Part shown: positions 25,774-34,032 of the stretch, one piece after another
How the letters are laid out: the number at the start of each line of letters is the position of its first letter
Numbering within the stretch: position 1 is the first letter of the stretch
DNA from: Sphingomonas glaciei
GTDB lineage: Bacteria; Pseudomonadota; Alphaproteobacteria; Sphingomonadales; Sphingomonadaceae
Direction of reading: 5' to 3'
NCBI RefSeq assembly: GCF_023380025.1
Contig: NZ_CP097253.1
Span: forward strand, 310,001 to 374,000
DNA: 64,000 nt
Program-made: the position numbers and the translations under genes
Notes under the pieces: model-generated
What the model was told of the DNA's origin: nothing
The model's database searches: none
The model's input: only the letters and a program-made list of their open reading frames with translations

Positions 25774-25851
25774 TCAGGTCGCTCCTCCATGTCGCTCGGT
25801 AAGTACGAGCGCCACGAGGAGAAGGCGCACGTCGACTGTCGCAAGAATCAT
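25774..25851 (-). CDS. ilv operon leader peptide
   Basis: 25 codons from an ATG at 25851 to TGA. Eleven residues are Leu, Val or Ile, concentrated in RLLLVALVL (residues 9-17). The last codons encode GAGGAGCG, the antiterminator strand. A ribosome stalled on the Leu/Val run leaves that strand free to open the terminator; a ribosome reaching the stop covers it and lets the terminator form. Start uncertain: a candidate promoter (CTGACG, 17 bases, CATTAT at 25850-25855) overlaps the ATG, in which case the GTG at 25830 would start an 18-residue peptide that still contains the whole run. No clear Shine-Dalgarno precedes either. Confidence 0.88.
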   Translation of the reverse strand: MILATVDVRLLLVALVLTERHGGAT

Positions 25852-25915
25852 AATGTTCGAAGCGGCAGTCAGCGTCAGCACCAAGGCGATCCAATCCGTT
25901 GTTCAGGGCCGATAC

Positions 25916-25923
25916 GGGATCCC
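25916..25923 (+). promoter_or_regulatory. GGGATCCC motif between the ilvC and ilvD leaders
   Basis: Perfect 10-base palindrome CGGGATCCCG (25915-25924) followed by AAT, in the 105 bases that separate the two divergent branched-chain leader ORFs. It could serve both promoters. Confidence 0.5.
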
Positions 25924-25956
25924 GAATGAGGCGGGTATGCTGACGTTGCTGACGTC

Positions 25957-26055
25957 ATGCAAGCGCTAATCGTGGCGATCGTATCCCTTTTGACACTTTC
26001 CTGCGAACCGTGGCCGTGCTTCAACAGATCGGCATTCGGACCCGGCAGGAGATAG
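25957..26055 (+). CDS. Putative ilvD leader peptide
   Basis: 32 codons, ATG at 25957 to TAG, ending 8 bases before the ilvD start. Residues 3-14 read [12 protein letters not shown]: eight branched-chain residues in eleven positions (4-14). Codons 14-16 contain UUUCCUGC (25997-26004), which can pair with GCAGGAGA (26045-26052), the ilvD ribosome-binding site located in the last leader codons (8 bp, one G-U). No terminator follows, so this would be translational rather than transcriptional attenuation. The hydrophobic start followed by Cys could also suggest a lipoprotein signal, but there is no basic N-terminus and too little protein after it. Not a previously assigned gene as far as I can tell. 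Confidence 0.55.
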   Translation: MQALIVAIVSLLTLSCEPWPCFNRSAFGPGRR

Positions 26056-26063
26056 TTTCGACA

Positions 26064-27737
26064 ATGACGCAGGATGGCAGGCTTCCCTCGCGTGAGATGG
26101 TGGAGGGGCCTTCGCGGGCGCCGGCGCGGGCGATGCTCCACGCCGCCGGGTTCGATGCGTCCGCGCTGGCCAGGCCGATGATCGCGATCATCCACAGCTA
26201 TTCCAACGTCACTCCCTGCAACATGCACCTTCGCGATCTGGCTCAGCATGCGGCCGAGGGGATCAAGGCAGCGGGCGCCACCCCGGTGGAGTTCAACACC
26301 ATCGTCGTCACCGACGGGATCGCGATGGGTACGCGGGGCATGCGCGCCTCGTTGATGAGCCGCGAGGTCATCACCGACAGCGCCGAGTTGGTCGTGCGCG
26401 GCCACTCGATGGACGCGGTGCTGTTCATCGTCGGCTGCGACAAGACCATCCCTGCCGCCGCGATGGCAGCCGCGCGGCTCGATCTGCCCAGCGTCATCCT
26501 CTACGGCGGATCGATCCTGCCAGGCCGCCACGGCGGCAAGGCGATCACCATCCAGGACGTGTTCGAAGCCGTCGGCCTGCATAGCGCCGGCGGGATCGAC
26601 GATGCCGAGCTGCACGCGGTCGAAGCCGCCGCCTGCCCCGGTGCCGGTGCGTGCGGCGGCCAGTTCACCGCCAACACTATGGCCCTGGCGATGAGCTTCC
26701 TTGGCCTGTCGCCGATCGGGCTGAACGACATTCCAGCGGTGCTCGCCGAAAAGGCGCAAGCAGCCAGGGAGGCGGGGCGGCTGACCGTTGAGGCCCTGGC
26801 GGCGGGCCGCAACTCGCGGCAGATGATCACCGCGACCGGCCTTCGCAATGCCGCCGTCGCCGGCACCGCCACCGCCGGATCGACCAACCTCATCCTCCAC
26901 CTGTTGGCGATTGCGCGGGAGGCGGGCATCCCCGCGTCCGAATTCGGCATCGACCTGTTCGACGAAGTGTCGCGCGCGACCCCGGTGATCGCCGACCTGA
27001 AGCCCGGCGGACGCTTCATGGCACCCGACATGTCGGCGGCGGGCGGCACCGCGTTTCTCGGTCGCCGCCTGATGGAGGCGGGGTTGATCGAGGATGCGCC
27101 GACGGTGACCGGGCAGAGCCTGTTCGACTGCTTCGTCGACGCCTCCGAAACGCCGGGCCAAGAGGTGATCGTCACCGCCGACCGGCCGATCAAGGAACGT
27201 GGCGGGTTCGGCATCTGCTACGGAAACATCGCGCCAGCTGGGTGCGTCGTGAAGCTGGCCGGACACGGCAAGTTGCGCTTCGAGGGACCCGCCCGCATTT
27301 TCGATGGCGAGGAAGCTGCCTTTGCCGCCGTCACCGCTGGGGCGATCGAGGCCGGGGACGTCGTAGTGATCCGCGGTGAAGGACCGGCCGGCGGCCCTGG
27401 CATGCGCGAGATGCTGGGCGTCACCGCGGCGATCCAGGGGCGCGGACTAGGCGATCATGTCGCGCTCATTACCGACGGCCGTTTCTCAGGCGCAACCTAC
27501 GGCTTCATGGTCGGCCACGTTTCGCCTGAGGCGGCGCGCGGCGGACCGATTGCGCTGCTTCAGGACGGTGACCGGATCCTGATCGACGTTGAGCGGCGGG
27601 TGGTCGAGACCAATGCCGATCTTGCTGCTCGTCCCGCGCGCGACTGGCCGGTGTCGCCCGAGGCGACCGGGGCCTTTGCCAAATATGCGGCGTCGGTCGG
27701 CTCGGCCTCGCAAGGCGCGGTGACGCTGCCGGACTAG
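26064..27737 (+). CDS. ilvD: Dihydroxy-acid dehydratase
   Basis: 557 residues from the ATG at 26064; the frame opens at 26010 but that part overlaps the leader ORF and lacks family similarity. IlvD/Edd family: [37 protein letters not shown] with a cluster cysteine, [16 protein letters not shown] with another, and C-terminal [21 protein letters not shown]. It makes 2-ketoisovalerate and 3-methyl-2-oxovalerate. Transcribed divergently from ilvC. Its TAG stop overlaps the convergent thrC stop in CTAG (27734-27737). Confidence 0.98.
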   Translation: MTQDGRLPSREMVEGPSRAPARAMLHAAGFDASALARPMIAIIHSYSNVTPCNMHLRDLAQHAAEGIKAAGATPVEFNTIVVTDGIAMGTRGMRASLMSREVITDSAELVVRGHSMDAVLFIVGCDKTIPAAAMAAARLDLPSVILYGGSILPGRHGGKAITIQDVFEAVGLHSAGGIDDAELHAVEAAACPGAGACGGQFTANTMALAMSFLGLSPIGLNDIPAVLAEKAQAAREAGRLTVEALAAGRNSRQMITATGLRNAAVAGTATAGSTNLILHLLAIAREAGIPASEFGIDLFDEVSRATPVIADLKPGGRFMAPDMSAAGGTAFLGRRLMEAGLIEDAPTVTGQSLFDCFVDASETPGQEVIVTADRPIKERGGFGICYGNIAPAGCVVKLAGHGKLRFEGPARIFDGEEAAFAAVTAGAIEAGDVVVIRGEGPAGGPGMREMLGVTAAIQGRGLGDHVALITDGRFSGATYGFMVGHVSPEAARGGPIALLQDGDRILIDVERRVVETNADLAARPARDWPVSPEATGAFAKYAASVGSASQGAVTLPD

Positions 27738-29035
27738 GCGGCGACCCGCTGCTGGTCGAGCAGGGCGGCAAGTTCGGGCATGCGCGCGGCGATTTGCTGC
27801 TTGGCGGTCGGACGATCGTCGATCGCGGCGAGCGCCGGGCTGGGTTCGATTTCCCGGCCAATCAATGGCTCGACGATCTCGGCGAATTTGAACGGGTGCG
27901 CGGTGGCCGCGGCGACCCACAGGCGTTCGTCGCGGGCTGGCGCGGCAAGTCGCCGCCACGCCTCCGCCGCGATGGCCGAATGCGGGCACCAGACATAGCC
28001 GTTTTCACGATAGTCCGCGGCGATGCGGTGCCGGATGGCCTCATCGTCGACCAGTTCCACCGTGACCTCGGCTGCGCCGTCTCCAAGCGCAGCGACCCGC
28101 TCGAAGTTGCTCGGGGCGCCGACATCCATGGCGTTGGCCAGCGTCGCGATCGACGGCCGCGCCGCGTAGCGACCGCTCTGGTGCCAGTCGAGCAAGGTGC
28201 GGTTGGCATTGGTGGCGAGGACCACCGGACCGACCGGCGCCCCCATCGCCCTTGCCAGCAACAGCGCGAAGCCGTGACCGAGATTGCCGCTGGGAATGAG
28301 GAAGCCGGGGCGTCCGTCTCCGCCTAAGGCGGCGGCTTCGAATGCGGCATGCGCGCAATAAGCGACCTGCGGGAGAAGTCGCCCGAGATTGATGCTGTTG
28401 GCCGAAGTCAGCCGATGCGCCGCGCTCAGTTGCGGGTCGGCGAAGGCTGCCTTTACCAATGCCTGACAATCGTCGAAGTCGCCGTCGACCTCGACCGCGG
28501 TGACATTGGCGCCCCAGCAGGTGAGCTGCCGCTCCTGGAATGGCGAGACCCGGCCCCGGGGGTATAGGATCACGCCGCGGGAGGAGCGGCGCCCCACCGC
28601 CGCGCAGCCAACCGCGCCGCCGGTATCGCCGGACGTCGCCGCCAGCACCGTCAGCGGTTCTTCGCCAGCTAGGCGATCGAAGCAGGCCATCAGGAAACGC
28701 GCGCCGAAATCCTTGAACGCGCCGGTCGGCCCGTGGAAGAGCTCAAGTGCGCGGAGCCCGACATCGTCGCCGAACGGAGCGACCAACGGCACCGGAAAGG
28801 TGAACGCCTCGGCACAGATTGCGTCGAGCTCCCCGGCAAGCGGGTCGCCGTCAAAGAATGGCCTGAGCCAGTCGGCCGCAAACGCCGCAAGTGGGCGTCC
28901 CGCCGCAAATTTCGATGGCTCGTGCAGCGGAATCGCTTCGGGCATGAACAGGCCGCCGTCGGGTGCGACTCCAAGCCGAAGGGCCTGCGACAGGGAAACC
29001 GGCGCCGTGTCGCCGCGCGTGCTGACGAACCTCAT
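27734..29035 (-). CDS. thrC: Threonine synthase
   Basis: 433 residues, ATG start overlapping the thrB stop (ATGA). PLP fold type II threonine synthase of the long proteobacterial class: N-terminal YVSTRG-like opening ([18 protein letters not shown]), [18 protein letters not shown] with the PLP lysine, [26 protein letters not shown] and [15 protein letters not shown] for phosphate binding. It converts phosphohomoserine to threonine. Last gene of thrA-thrB-thrC; its 3' end shares the CTAG with ilvD. Confidence 0.97.
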   Translation of the reverse strand: MRFVSTRGDTAPVSLSQALRLGVAPDGGLFMPEAIPLHEPSKFAAGRPLAAFAADWLRPFFDGDPLAGELDAICAEAFTFPVPLVAPFGDDVGLRALELFHGPTGAFKDFGARFLMACFDRLAGEEPLTVLAATSGDTGGAVGCAAVGRRSSRGVILYPRGRVSPFQERQLTCWGANVTAVEVDGDFDDCQALVKAAFADPQLSAAHRLTSANSINLGRLLPQVAYCAHAAFEAAALGGDGRPGFLIPSGNLGHGFALLLARAMGAPVGPVVLATNANRTLLDWHQSGRYAARPSIATLANAMDVGAPSNFERVAALGDGAAEVTVELVDDEAIRHRIAADYRENGYVWCPHSAIAAEAWRRLAAPARDERLWVAAATAHPFKFAEIVEPLIGREIEPSPALAAIDDRPTAKQQIAARMPELAALLDQQRVAA

Positions 29036-29991
29036 GCGGCGACGCGGCCGCTGTCCTGCGCCACCACTTGCACACCTTCGCCGCCAAGCGGAGCGCGGTA
29101 CCGGGTGACCGGCATGCCGCCTTCAGCGAAGGCGGCCTCCATCGCCTGTTCGACCCGGCCGGCGAGGTGGCGTTCGGCGAGGGCGAATACCGATGGCCCC
29201 GACCCCGAGAAGGAGCAGCCGAGCGCGCCGGCCGCGGCCGCGGCCCGCTGCACTGCTGGCAGGCAGGGGAGGAGATGCACCCGCTGCGGCTCGACCAGCA
29301 GATCCTCGAGGCCGGCCCTGACCAGCGACAGGTCGCCGATCGCGCAGCCGGCGACGAAGGCGGCGACCCTGCGGCTATGCTCGACTGCCACGCGCATCGG
29401 AACGTTGGCGCCGAGCAGGGCGCGTGCTTCGCGCGTCTCGATCTTGGCGGAAGGGTGGAAAAGGATCGCGACCAGTCCCTCGGGGACGGGCAGGCGGCGG
29501 ATCAGCGGCGGCTGCTCCGCGCCGGCGAGGACCAGCCCGCCGAACAGGCTGGCGATCACATTGTCCCACGGCGGCGGATCGGACGAGGCGCGCTCGCCCT
29601 CGATAGCGAAGGGCAGCAACTGTTCGGTCGTAAAGGGGTGATCCAACAGGGCGTTGACTGCGGCAGCGGCGGCGACGGCGGAGGCGGCCGATCCGCCCAT
29701 TCCCGCCGACAGCGGAACGCCCTTGTCGATGGCGAGCGAGACGCCGAACGGAGTGCCCGCGGCCTGCAGCACTGCCTGCGCCGCGGCCAGCGCGGTGTTG
29801 CGGTGCGGTTCGGCGGGCAGGTCGGCGAGCAATCCCGACACCTGCGCCAGGCGCACGCCGCGCGCCTCCTCGCGGGTGGCGGTGACAACGTCATGCGCGG
29901 CGGGGAAGGCGAGGCCGAGGATGTCGAAGCCGACGCCGACATTGCCGATGCTCGCCGGCGCGCTCGCCGTGGCGGACATTCGCGGCGTCAC
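29032..29991 (-). CDS. thrB: Homoserine kinase (GHMP family)
   Basis: 319 residues from the GTG at 29991, which overlaps the thrA stop as GTGA like the other junctions in this block; the ATG at 29979 (MSATASAPASIG) is a close alternative. GHMP kinase motifs: ASIGNVGVGFDILGLAF, the ATP loop VPLSAGMGGSAASAVAA and the C-terminal GCSFSGSGPSVFAL. It phosphorylates homoserine. Many alphaproteobacteria use the unrelated APH-type ThrB instead, so the GHMP type with this gene order resembles gammaproteobacterial thrABC. Confidence 0.95.
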   Translation of the reverse strand: MTPRMSATASAPASIGNVGVGFDILGLAFPAAHDVVTATREEARGVRLAQVSGLLADLPAEPHRNTALAAAQAVLQAAGTPFGVSLAIDKGVPLSAGMGGSAASAVAAAAAVNALLDHPFTTEQLLPFAIEGERASSDPPPWDNVIASLFGGLVLAGAEQPPLIRRLPVPEGLVAILFHPSAKIETREARALLGANVPMRVAVEHSRRVAAFVAGCAIGDLSLVRAGLEDLLVEPQRVHLLPCLPAVQRAAAAAGALGCSFSGSGPSVFALAERHLAGRVEQAMEAAFAEGGMPVTRYRAPLGGEGVQVVAQDSGRVAA

Positions 29992-31742
29992 GCGCTCAGC
30001 TTCAGCGGTCCGCTCACCGTCCGCTCCTTGCCCAGGATGGCGCGCCGCGCGTCCAGCACGTCGGCCATCACTGCAGTTGCGGTCGGCCATCGTCCTGCGC
30101 CCTTGCCATGCACCTGGTGCATTTTGCCGCCGGCGTCGGTGACAAGGAAGCGATTTTCTTCATTGTGGACGCTCGCCAGCACATGGTCGGCGGGAAGCGC
30201 CACTACCTGGACGCTGGCCACGGCCGATCCGTCGGGCTCAAGCCAGCAGCGGCCCACCTGTTTCAGCACCTCGCCGCGGCGCTGTGCTTCGGCCGCCGCA
30301 CCCGGCGCCAGGTCGCGCAGCGATTGCTTGGGGATCAGGCTTGGCGGAAGCGCGACGCCGAATGCCTCGCGCACGAGGATCGACAGTTTGTCGGCCGCGT
30401 CATGTCCGTCGACATCGCCCGAGGGGTCGGCTTCGGCGAACCCAAGCTCCTGCGCGGTGGCAAGCGCCCGATCGAAATCCCAGCCTTCCGCCAACCGGCT
30501 GAGCAGGAAGTTACAGGTGCCGTTCATCACCCCCTCGACCGCCGCCACTTCGCCCTTCAGGCGGCGAAGCGTTTCGACGATCGGGGCGCCGCCGCCGACC
30601 GCCGCCGAGAAGCGCAGGCCCCCGCCGTGCCGGGCGGCGCAGGCGTGCAGCGAGTCCCAATGCTTTGCGAGCGCCGCCTTGTTTCCGGTCACGACCTCCG
30701 CGCCGCGCGACAGGGCGCGGTGCATGGCGTCGGCGGCAAGATCGGTGCCGCCGATCAGTTCGACCAGAAGTTCGGGCTCGTCGGCCAGCGCCTCGTCGAG
30801 GTCGCGGGTATATTCGCCGGGTCGTGACGAGCGCGGCCGCTGCACCAGCACCGGTCCGAGTTCGAACACGTCGGGCTGCGCTTCGAGCAATTGCTTGACC
30901 CCGCCGCCGACGGCGCCGCAGCCGAGAAGCGAAAGGCGGACGGCATCGCTGCGCAGCGGCGCCGAGGGCTTGGCACCCAGGTCGCAGATCACGGTGGCTT
31001 CGCACGAGCCGAGCGCCGCGACTTCGACCAGCACCTTCTTGTCGGCCGCCACCCGCAGTGCCTTGGGCTGGACCAGCCCGTCGCTGGCGACCTCGGCCTC
31101 GGCATAGCTCAGCCGTTCGAACCGGCGGGCACCCGGTACTTCGCTCGGGTCGGCCTCGTACACGCCGTCGACATCCTTGATCAGCCGTACCCGATGGGCC
31201 TGCAGGCGATCGGCGAAGAACACTGCGCTGAGGTCAGTGCCGCCGCGGCCGAGGGTGACGACGCCATGCTCCTCATGGTCGGCGATGAAGCCGGGAACCA
31301 CAACCACATCCTGCTGCTGAAGCGCGGCGAGCACGTGGGCGGCATCGAGATCGACGAGGTCGGAATCGAGGGCGGGACCTTCCGCCACCAGCTTCATCTC
31401 ATGCGGATCGAGGGTCGCCGCACGGACACCGACCTTGGCCAGCGCCAGTGCCAGCAATGCGGCCGAGCGGAGTTCCCCGACGCGGGCCAGCCGCGCCACG
31501 AGATTGGCCGGAGCCGCTTCGCCGCCGACCCGCTCGGCCTGGCCCAGCAGCGCGTCGGTGTCGCCGGCCAGCGCAGAGACGACCGCGACGACCTTCTCGC
31601 CCTCGCGGACATGGGCGTAGATTTCCTGCACCACCCGCGGGAAGTCGCGCTCGTCGCGGACGACCGAGCTTCCGAACTTGAGCACGCACAGGGCGTGGGC
31701 TGGTGGCAGGTGATGGGCTTGAAGGTGAAGCTGCTGGGACAT
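29988..31742 (-). CDS. thrA: Bifunctional aspartokinase-homoserine dehydrogenase lacking ACT domains
   Basis: 584 residues from the ATG at 31742 (MSQQLHLQ); the in-frame ATG at 31775 lies in the terminator U-tract. Aspartokinase domain residues 18-256 (VLKFGSSVVRDE, VVTLGRGGTDLSAVFFADRL, LIKDVDGVYEADPSEVPGAR). Homoserine dehydrogenase from residue 268 (RLSLLGCGAVGGGVKQLLE, VTGNKAALAKH, VMNGTCNFLLSRL, EADPSGDVDGHDAADKL). E. coli ThrA is about 820 residues with paired ACT domains between the two catalytic parts; here fewer than 15 residues separate them. Threonine feedback through ACT is therefore unlikely, leaving the upstream attenuator as main control. It supplies homoserine to thrB here and to metX nearby. 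Confidence 0.94.
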   Translation of the reverse strand: MSQQLHLQAHHLPPAHALCVLKFGSSVVRDERDFPRVVQEIYAHVREGEKVVAVVSALAGDTDALLGQAERVGGEAAPANLVARLARVGELRSAALLALALAKVGVRAATLDPHEMKLVAEGPALDSDLVDLDAAHVLAALQQQDVVVVPGFIADHEEHGVVTLGRGGTDLSAVFFADRLQAHRVRLIKDVDGVYEADPSEVPGARRFERLSYAEAEVASDGLVQPKALRVAADKKVLVEVAALGSCEATVICDLGAKPSAPLRSDAVRLSLLGCGAVGGGVKQLLEAQPDVFELGPVLVQRPRSSRPGEYTRDLDEALADEPELLVELIGGTDLAADAMHRALSRGAEVVTGNKAALAKHWDSLHACAARHGGGLRFSAAVGGGAPIVETLRRLKGEVAAVEGVMNGTCNFLLSRLAEGWDFDRALATAQELGFAEADPSGDVDGHDAADKLSILVREAFGVALPPSLIPKQSLRDLAPGAAAEAQRRGEVLKQVGRCWLEPDGSAVASVQVVALPADHVLASVHNEENRFLVTDAGGKMHQVHGKGAGRWPTATAVMADVLDARRAILGKERTVSGPLKLSA

Positions 31743-31763
31743 GGGTGGGATCGCTTTCGGCTG

Positions 31764-31807
31764 GAAAAAGAACAAGAAAAAACCCGCTCTCCGGGTGGAG
31801 GGCGGGT
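31764..31807 (-). terminator. thr attenuator terminator
   Basis: Minus-strand stem of 11 bp (31807-31797 with 31792-31782; ACCCGCCCTCC against GGAGAGCGGGT, one G-U pair), 4-base loop, then TTTTTTCTTGTTCTTTTT. It lies between the thr leader peptide and thrA. GTGGGGCG in leader codons 36-39 can pair with the 5' arm (CGCC, 2-base bulge, CCAC) as an antiterminator. Confidence 0.9.
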
Positions 31808-31835
31808 CGGGTGAAACCTGGTTGTCAGACCAACG

Positions 31836-31961
31836 TCAGCCGCTCGCGCCCCACGGGTGCAGTGTGGTGATAATGGTCATGGTGATGGCGGTACGGCCGG
31901 CGCACGACACCGCGGCGCCGAAGGGCGCGAGGGCGGCAGCGAGGAGCGATTGACCTTGCAT
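31836..31961 (-). CDS. thr operon leader peptide
   Basis: 41 codons from an ATG at 31961 to TGA. Residues 23-33 read RTAITMTIITT: five Thr and three Ile, the signature of thrL-type attenuators (Thr and Ile control). The ATG touches the GGGATCCC motif. On the minus strand a consensus -35 TTGACA (31999-31994) with a weak -10 (CAGCTT or AGCTTT) places transcription start inside that motif, so the leader would be almost leaderless. Shorter starts (GTG codon 18, ATG codon 28) are possible; no Shine-Dalgarno supports any of them. The Thr/Ile run and following terminator are the firm evidence. Confidence 0.87.
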   Translation of the reverse strand: MQGQSLLAAALAPFGAAVSCAGRTAITMTIITTLHPWGASG

Positions 31962-31969
31962 GGGATCCC
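31962..31969 (+). promoter_or_regulatory. GGGATCCC motif at the thr promoter
   Basis: Palindrome TGGGATCCCA (31961-31970) followed by AAG on the plus strand. Relative to TTGACA at 31994-31999 it covers the predicted transcription start of the thr operon, a repressor position. Confidence 0.5.
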
Positions 31970-32070
31970 AAAGCTGTCAGCAACGACCAACCCTGTCAAC
32001 CCACGCCCGGTAGAATTCAGGATCGATCGCTCATAAGCGGCTGAGCCGACCCGCAAAATTTCGATCTTTT

Positions 32071-32078
32071 GGGATCCC
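32071..32078 (-). promoter_or_regulatory. GGGATCCC motif upstream of gntR
   Basis: Second copy in the thrA/gntR intergenic region, followed by AAAA on the minus strand, 67 bases before the gntR start. Position fits autoregulation by the GntR protein; this is inference. Confidence 0.5.
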
Positions 32079-32145
32079 TCGCGCCGGTGGACGACAGGCG
32101 GCGTCATCAGTAAGAAGCCCGTCGGAGCGAGGGAATGAAATTAAC

Positions 32146-32859
32146 ATGATGGTTGAAGGGCACGGCGCGGCCGGCCGCGTGGCCCGGCATATCCGGCAGC
32201 TGATCGTCGAAGGCGTGCTGGAGCCCGGCGCGCGGGTGGCCGAGGCGACGCTGGCCGAACGGCTGGGCGTGTCTCGTACCCCCGTCCGCAATGCGCTTCC
32301 CGTGCTTGCCAGCGAGGGCCTGCTGGAGCCGGTCGGCAAGCGCGGCTTTGCGGTGCGTGCCTTTACCAAGGAGGAGAGCTACGCCGCGACCGAGCTGCGC
32401 TGCGTGCTGGAAGGCTATGCCGCGCGCAAGCTCGCCTTGCGCGAAGACCGCGCCCCGGTGGTCGAGCAACTGCGCGAGGCGATGACCGACGGCGACGCCA
32501 TCTTCACCAAGGGCTTTCTCGAACGCGAGGACGAGGATCGCTACGCCGCGATGAACCGGCGCTTCCACGACTTGGTGGTCAGCGGCGCCGGCGACAGCCT
32601 GCTGCAGGACATGATCCAGCGGGTCTACGCCATCCCCTTCGTCGCGCCCGACGTGGTCGCCTTCAACCGCATTCCGGCCGAAGAGATCTTCCCGATCCTG
32701 ATGTCGGCCCAGCACCAGCATCATGCGATGATCGATGCCATCGCCGCTGGCCAGGCCGACTTTGCCGAAAGCCTGATGCGCGGTCATTCGGCGGCCGCCC
32801 GCCGCAGCCTCGGCCTCGAGGAACGGTTCGACGAGGCGCCCATTTCAGGCGCAGCGTAG
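32146..32859 (+). CDS. GntR family regulator, FCD subfamily
   Basis: 237 residues. N-terminal winged helix (AGRVARHIRQLIVEGVLEPG, then VAEATLAERLGVSRTPVRNA) followed by an all-helical FCD ligand domain with its metal-type residues (AAMNRRFHDLV, then HHAMIDAIAAG and LMRGH). ATG start preceded by GAGGGAA. It is divergent from the thr operon, and two GGGATCCC palindromes lie between them. FCD regulators usually bind short palindromes and sense organic acids, so it is the first candidate for the amino-acid motif; not proven. Its 3' end overlaps metB tail to tail by 15 bases. Confidence 0.9.
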   Translation: MMVEGHGAAGRVARHIRQLIVEGVLEPGARVAEATLAERLGVSRTPVRNALPVLASEGLLEPVGKRGFAVRAFTKEESYAATELRCVLEGYAARKLALREDRAPVVEQLREAMTDGDAIFTKGFLEREDEDRYAAMNRRFHDLVVSGAGDSLLQDMIQRVYAIPFVAPDVVAFNRIPAEEIFPILMSAQHQHHAMIDAIAAGQADFAESLMRGHSAAARRSLGLEERFDEAPISGAA

Positions 32860-34032
32860 CCGGGCCGGCCGGGGCGCCGCCGCCCGGTCGAGCCCGTCCG
32901 TCAGGTCGGCCAGCAGGTCGGCCGCTTCCTCGATCCCGACCGACAGCCGCAGCAGCCCGGCGCCGATCCCGGCCCGCTGCCGCACTTCGGCGCTCATCGC
33001 CGCATGGGTCATGGTTGCCGGATGCGCGACGAGGCTCTCCACCCCGCCGAGGGATTCGGCGAGGCTGAAGCACTGCAGCCCATCGAGAAAGGCCCGCACC
33101 GCCTCTTCTCCGCCGGCAAGCTCGAACGAGATCATCCCGCCGAATCCGGCCTGCTGCCGGGCGGCGATCGCATGGCGGGGGTGCGTCGCAAGCCCGGGAT
33201 AGTGCACCGCTTCCACGCCGGAGTGAGCGGCCAGCAGGTCGACTACCCGCGCGGCATTTTCCTGGTGGATGCGGATCCGCGCCGGCAGCGTCCTCAGGCC
33301 GCGCAAGGTCAGGAAGCTGTCGAACGGCGAGCCCGTCAGCCCCAGCGCATTGGCCCACCACGCCAGTTGCTCATGCACCGCCGCGTCCTTCGCCACCACC
33401 GCGCCGCCGACCACGTCGCTGTGCCCATTGATATATTTGGTCGTCGAATGAAGCACGATGTCGGCGCCGAAGCCGATTGGGCGTTGCAGGGCGGGCGAAA
33501 GGAAGGTGTTGTCGACCACCGTCAGCGCCCCGGCCTCGTGCGCCGCGGCGATCGTCGCAGCGAGATCGGTGATCCGCAGCAGGGGATTGGACGGCGTCTC
33601 GATCCACACCAGTGCCGGCTTCTGCTTCAGCGCCGCGGCAAGGGCCGCCGCGTCGGTGAAGTCGACGGTAGTCAGCTCGAAATGGCCCCGCCGCGATAGT
33701 GCGTCGAACAGGCGCCAGCTTCCGCCATAGCAATCGTGCGGCACCAGCAGGCGGTCGCCCGGCTTCAGCACGGCGTGAAGGACCAGGGTTTCCGCGGCCA
33801 GACCACTGGCGGTGACCACCGCGCCATGGCCGCCCTCCAGCTCGGCCAGCGCCTCGGCCAGTTGGTCTCGGGTGGGATTGCCGCTGCGGCTGTAGTCGTA
33901 GGTGCGCTTCTCGCCAAAGCCGGCAAAGGTGAAGTTGGACGACAGCACGATCGGCGGCGCCACCGCGCCAAAGGCGGTGTCGCAATCGATCCCGGCGCGC
34001 ACCGCCGTCGTCGCGAAGTGGCGCTCAGTCAT
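32845..34032 (-). CDS. metB: Cystathionine gamma-synthase/O-succinylhomoserine sulfhydrylase family
   Basis: 395 residues from the ATG at 34032 (MTERHFATTAVRAG), overlapping the end of metX by 8 bases; the frame continues upstream to 34086 within metX. Cys/Met-metabolism PLP enzyme: YDYSRSGNPTRDQLAEALAE, PHDCYGGSWRLF, VVDNTFLSPALQRP, and the PLP lysine in HSTTKYINGHSDVVGG, then SLGGVESLVAHPATMTHAAM. It uses the activated homoserine made by MetX. Cystathionine synthase versus direct sulfhydrylase activity cannot be told from sequence alone; metB is chosen by resemblance to the E. coli-type sequence. Confidence 0.9.
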   Translation of the reverse strand: MTERHFATTAVRAGIDCDTAFGAVAPPIVLSSNFTFAGFGEKRTYDYSRSGNPTRDQLAEALAELEGGHGAVVTASGLAAETLVLHAVLKPGDRLLVPHDCYGGSWRLFDALSRRGHFELTTVDFTDAAALAAALKQKPALVWIETPSNPLLRITDLAATIAAAHEAGALTVVDNTFLSPALQRPIGFGADIVLHSTTKYINGHSDVVGGAVVAKDAAVHEQLAWWANALGLTGSPFDSFLTLRGLRTLPARIRIHQENAARVVDLLAAHSGVEAVHYPGLATHPRHAIAARQQAGFGGMISFELAGGEEAVRAFLDGLQCFSLAESLGGVESLVAHPATMTHAAMSAEVRQRAGIGAGLLRLSVGIEEAADLLADLTDGLDRAAAPRPARLRCA

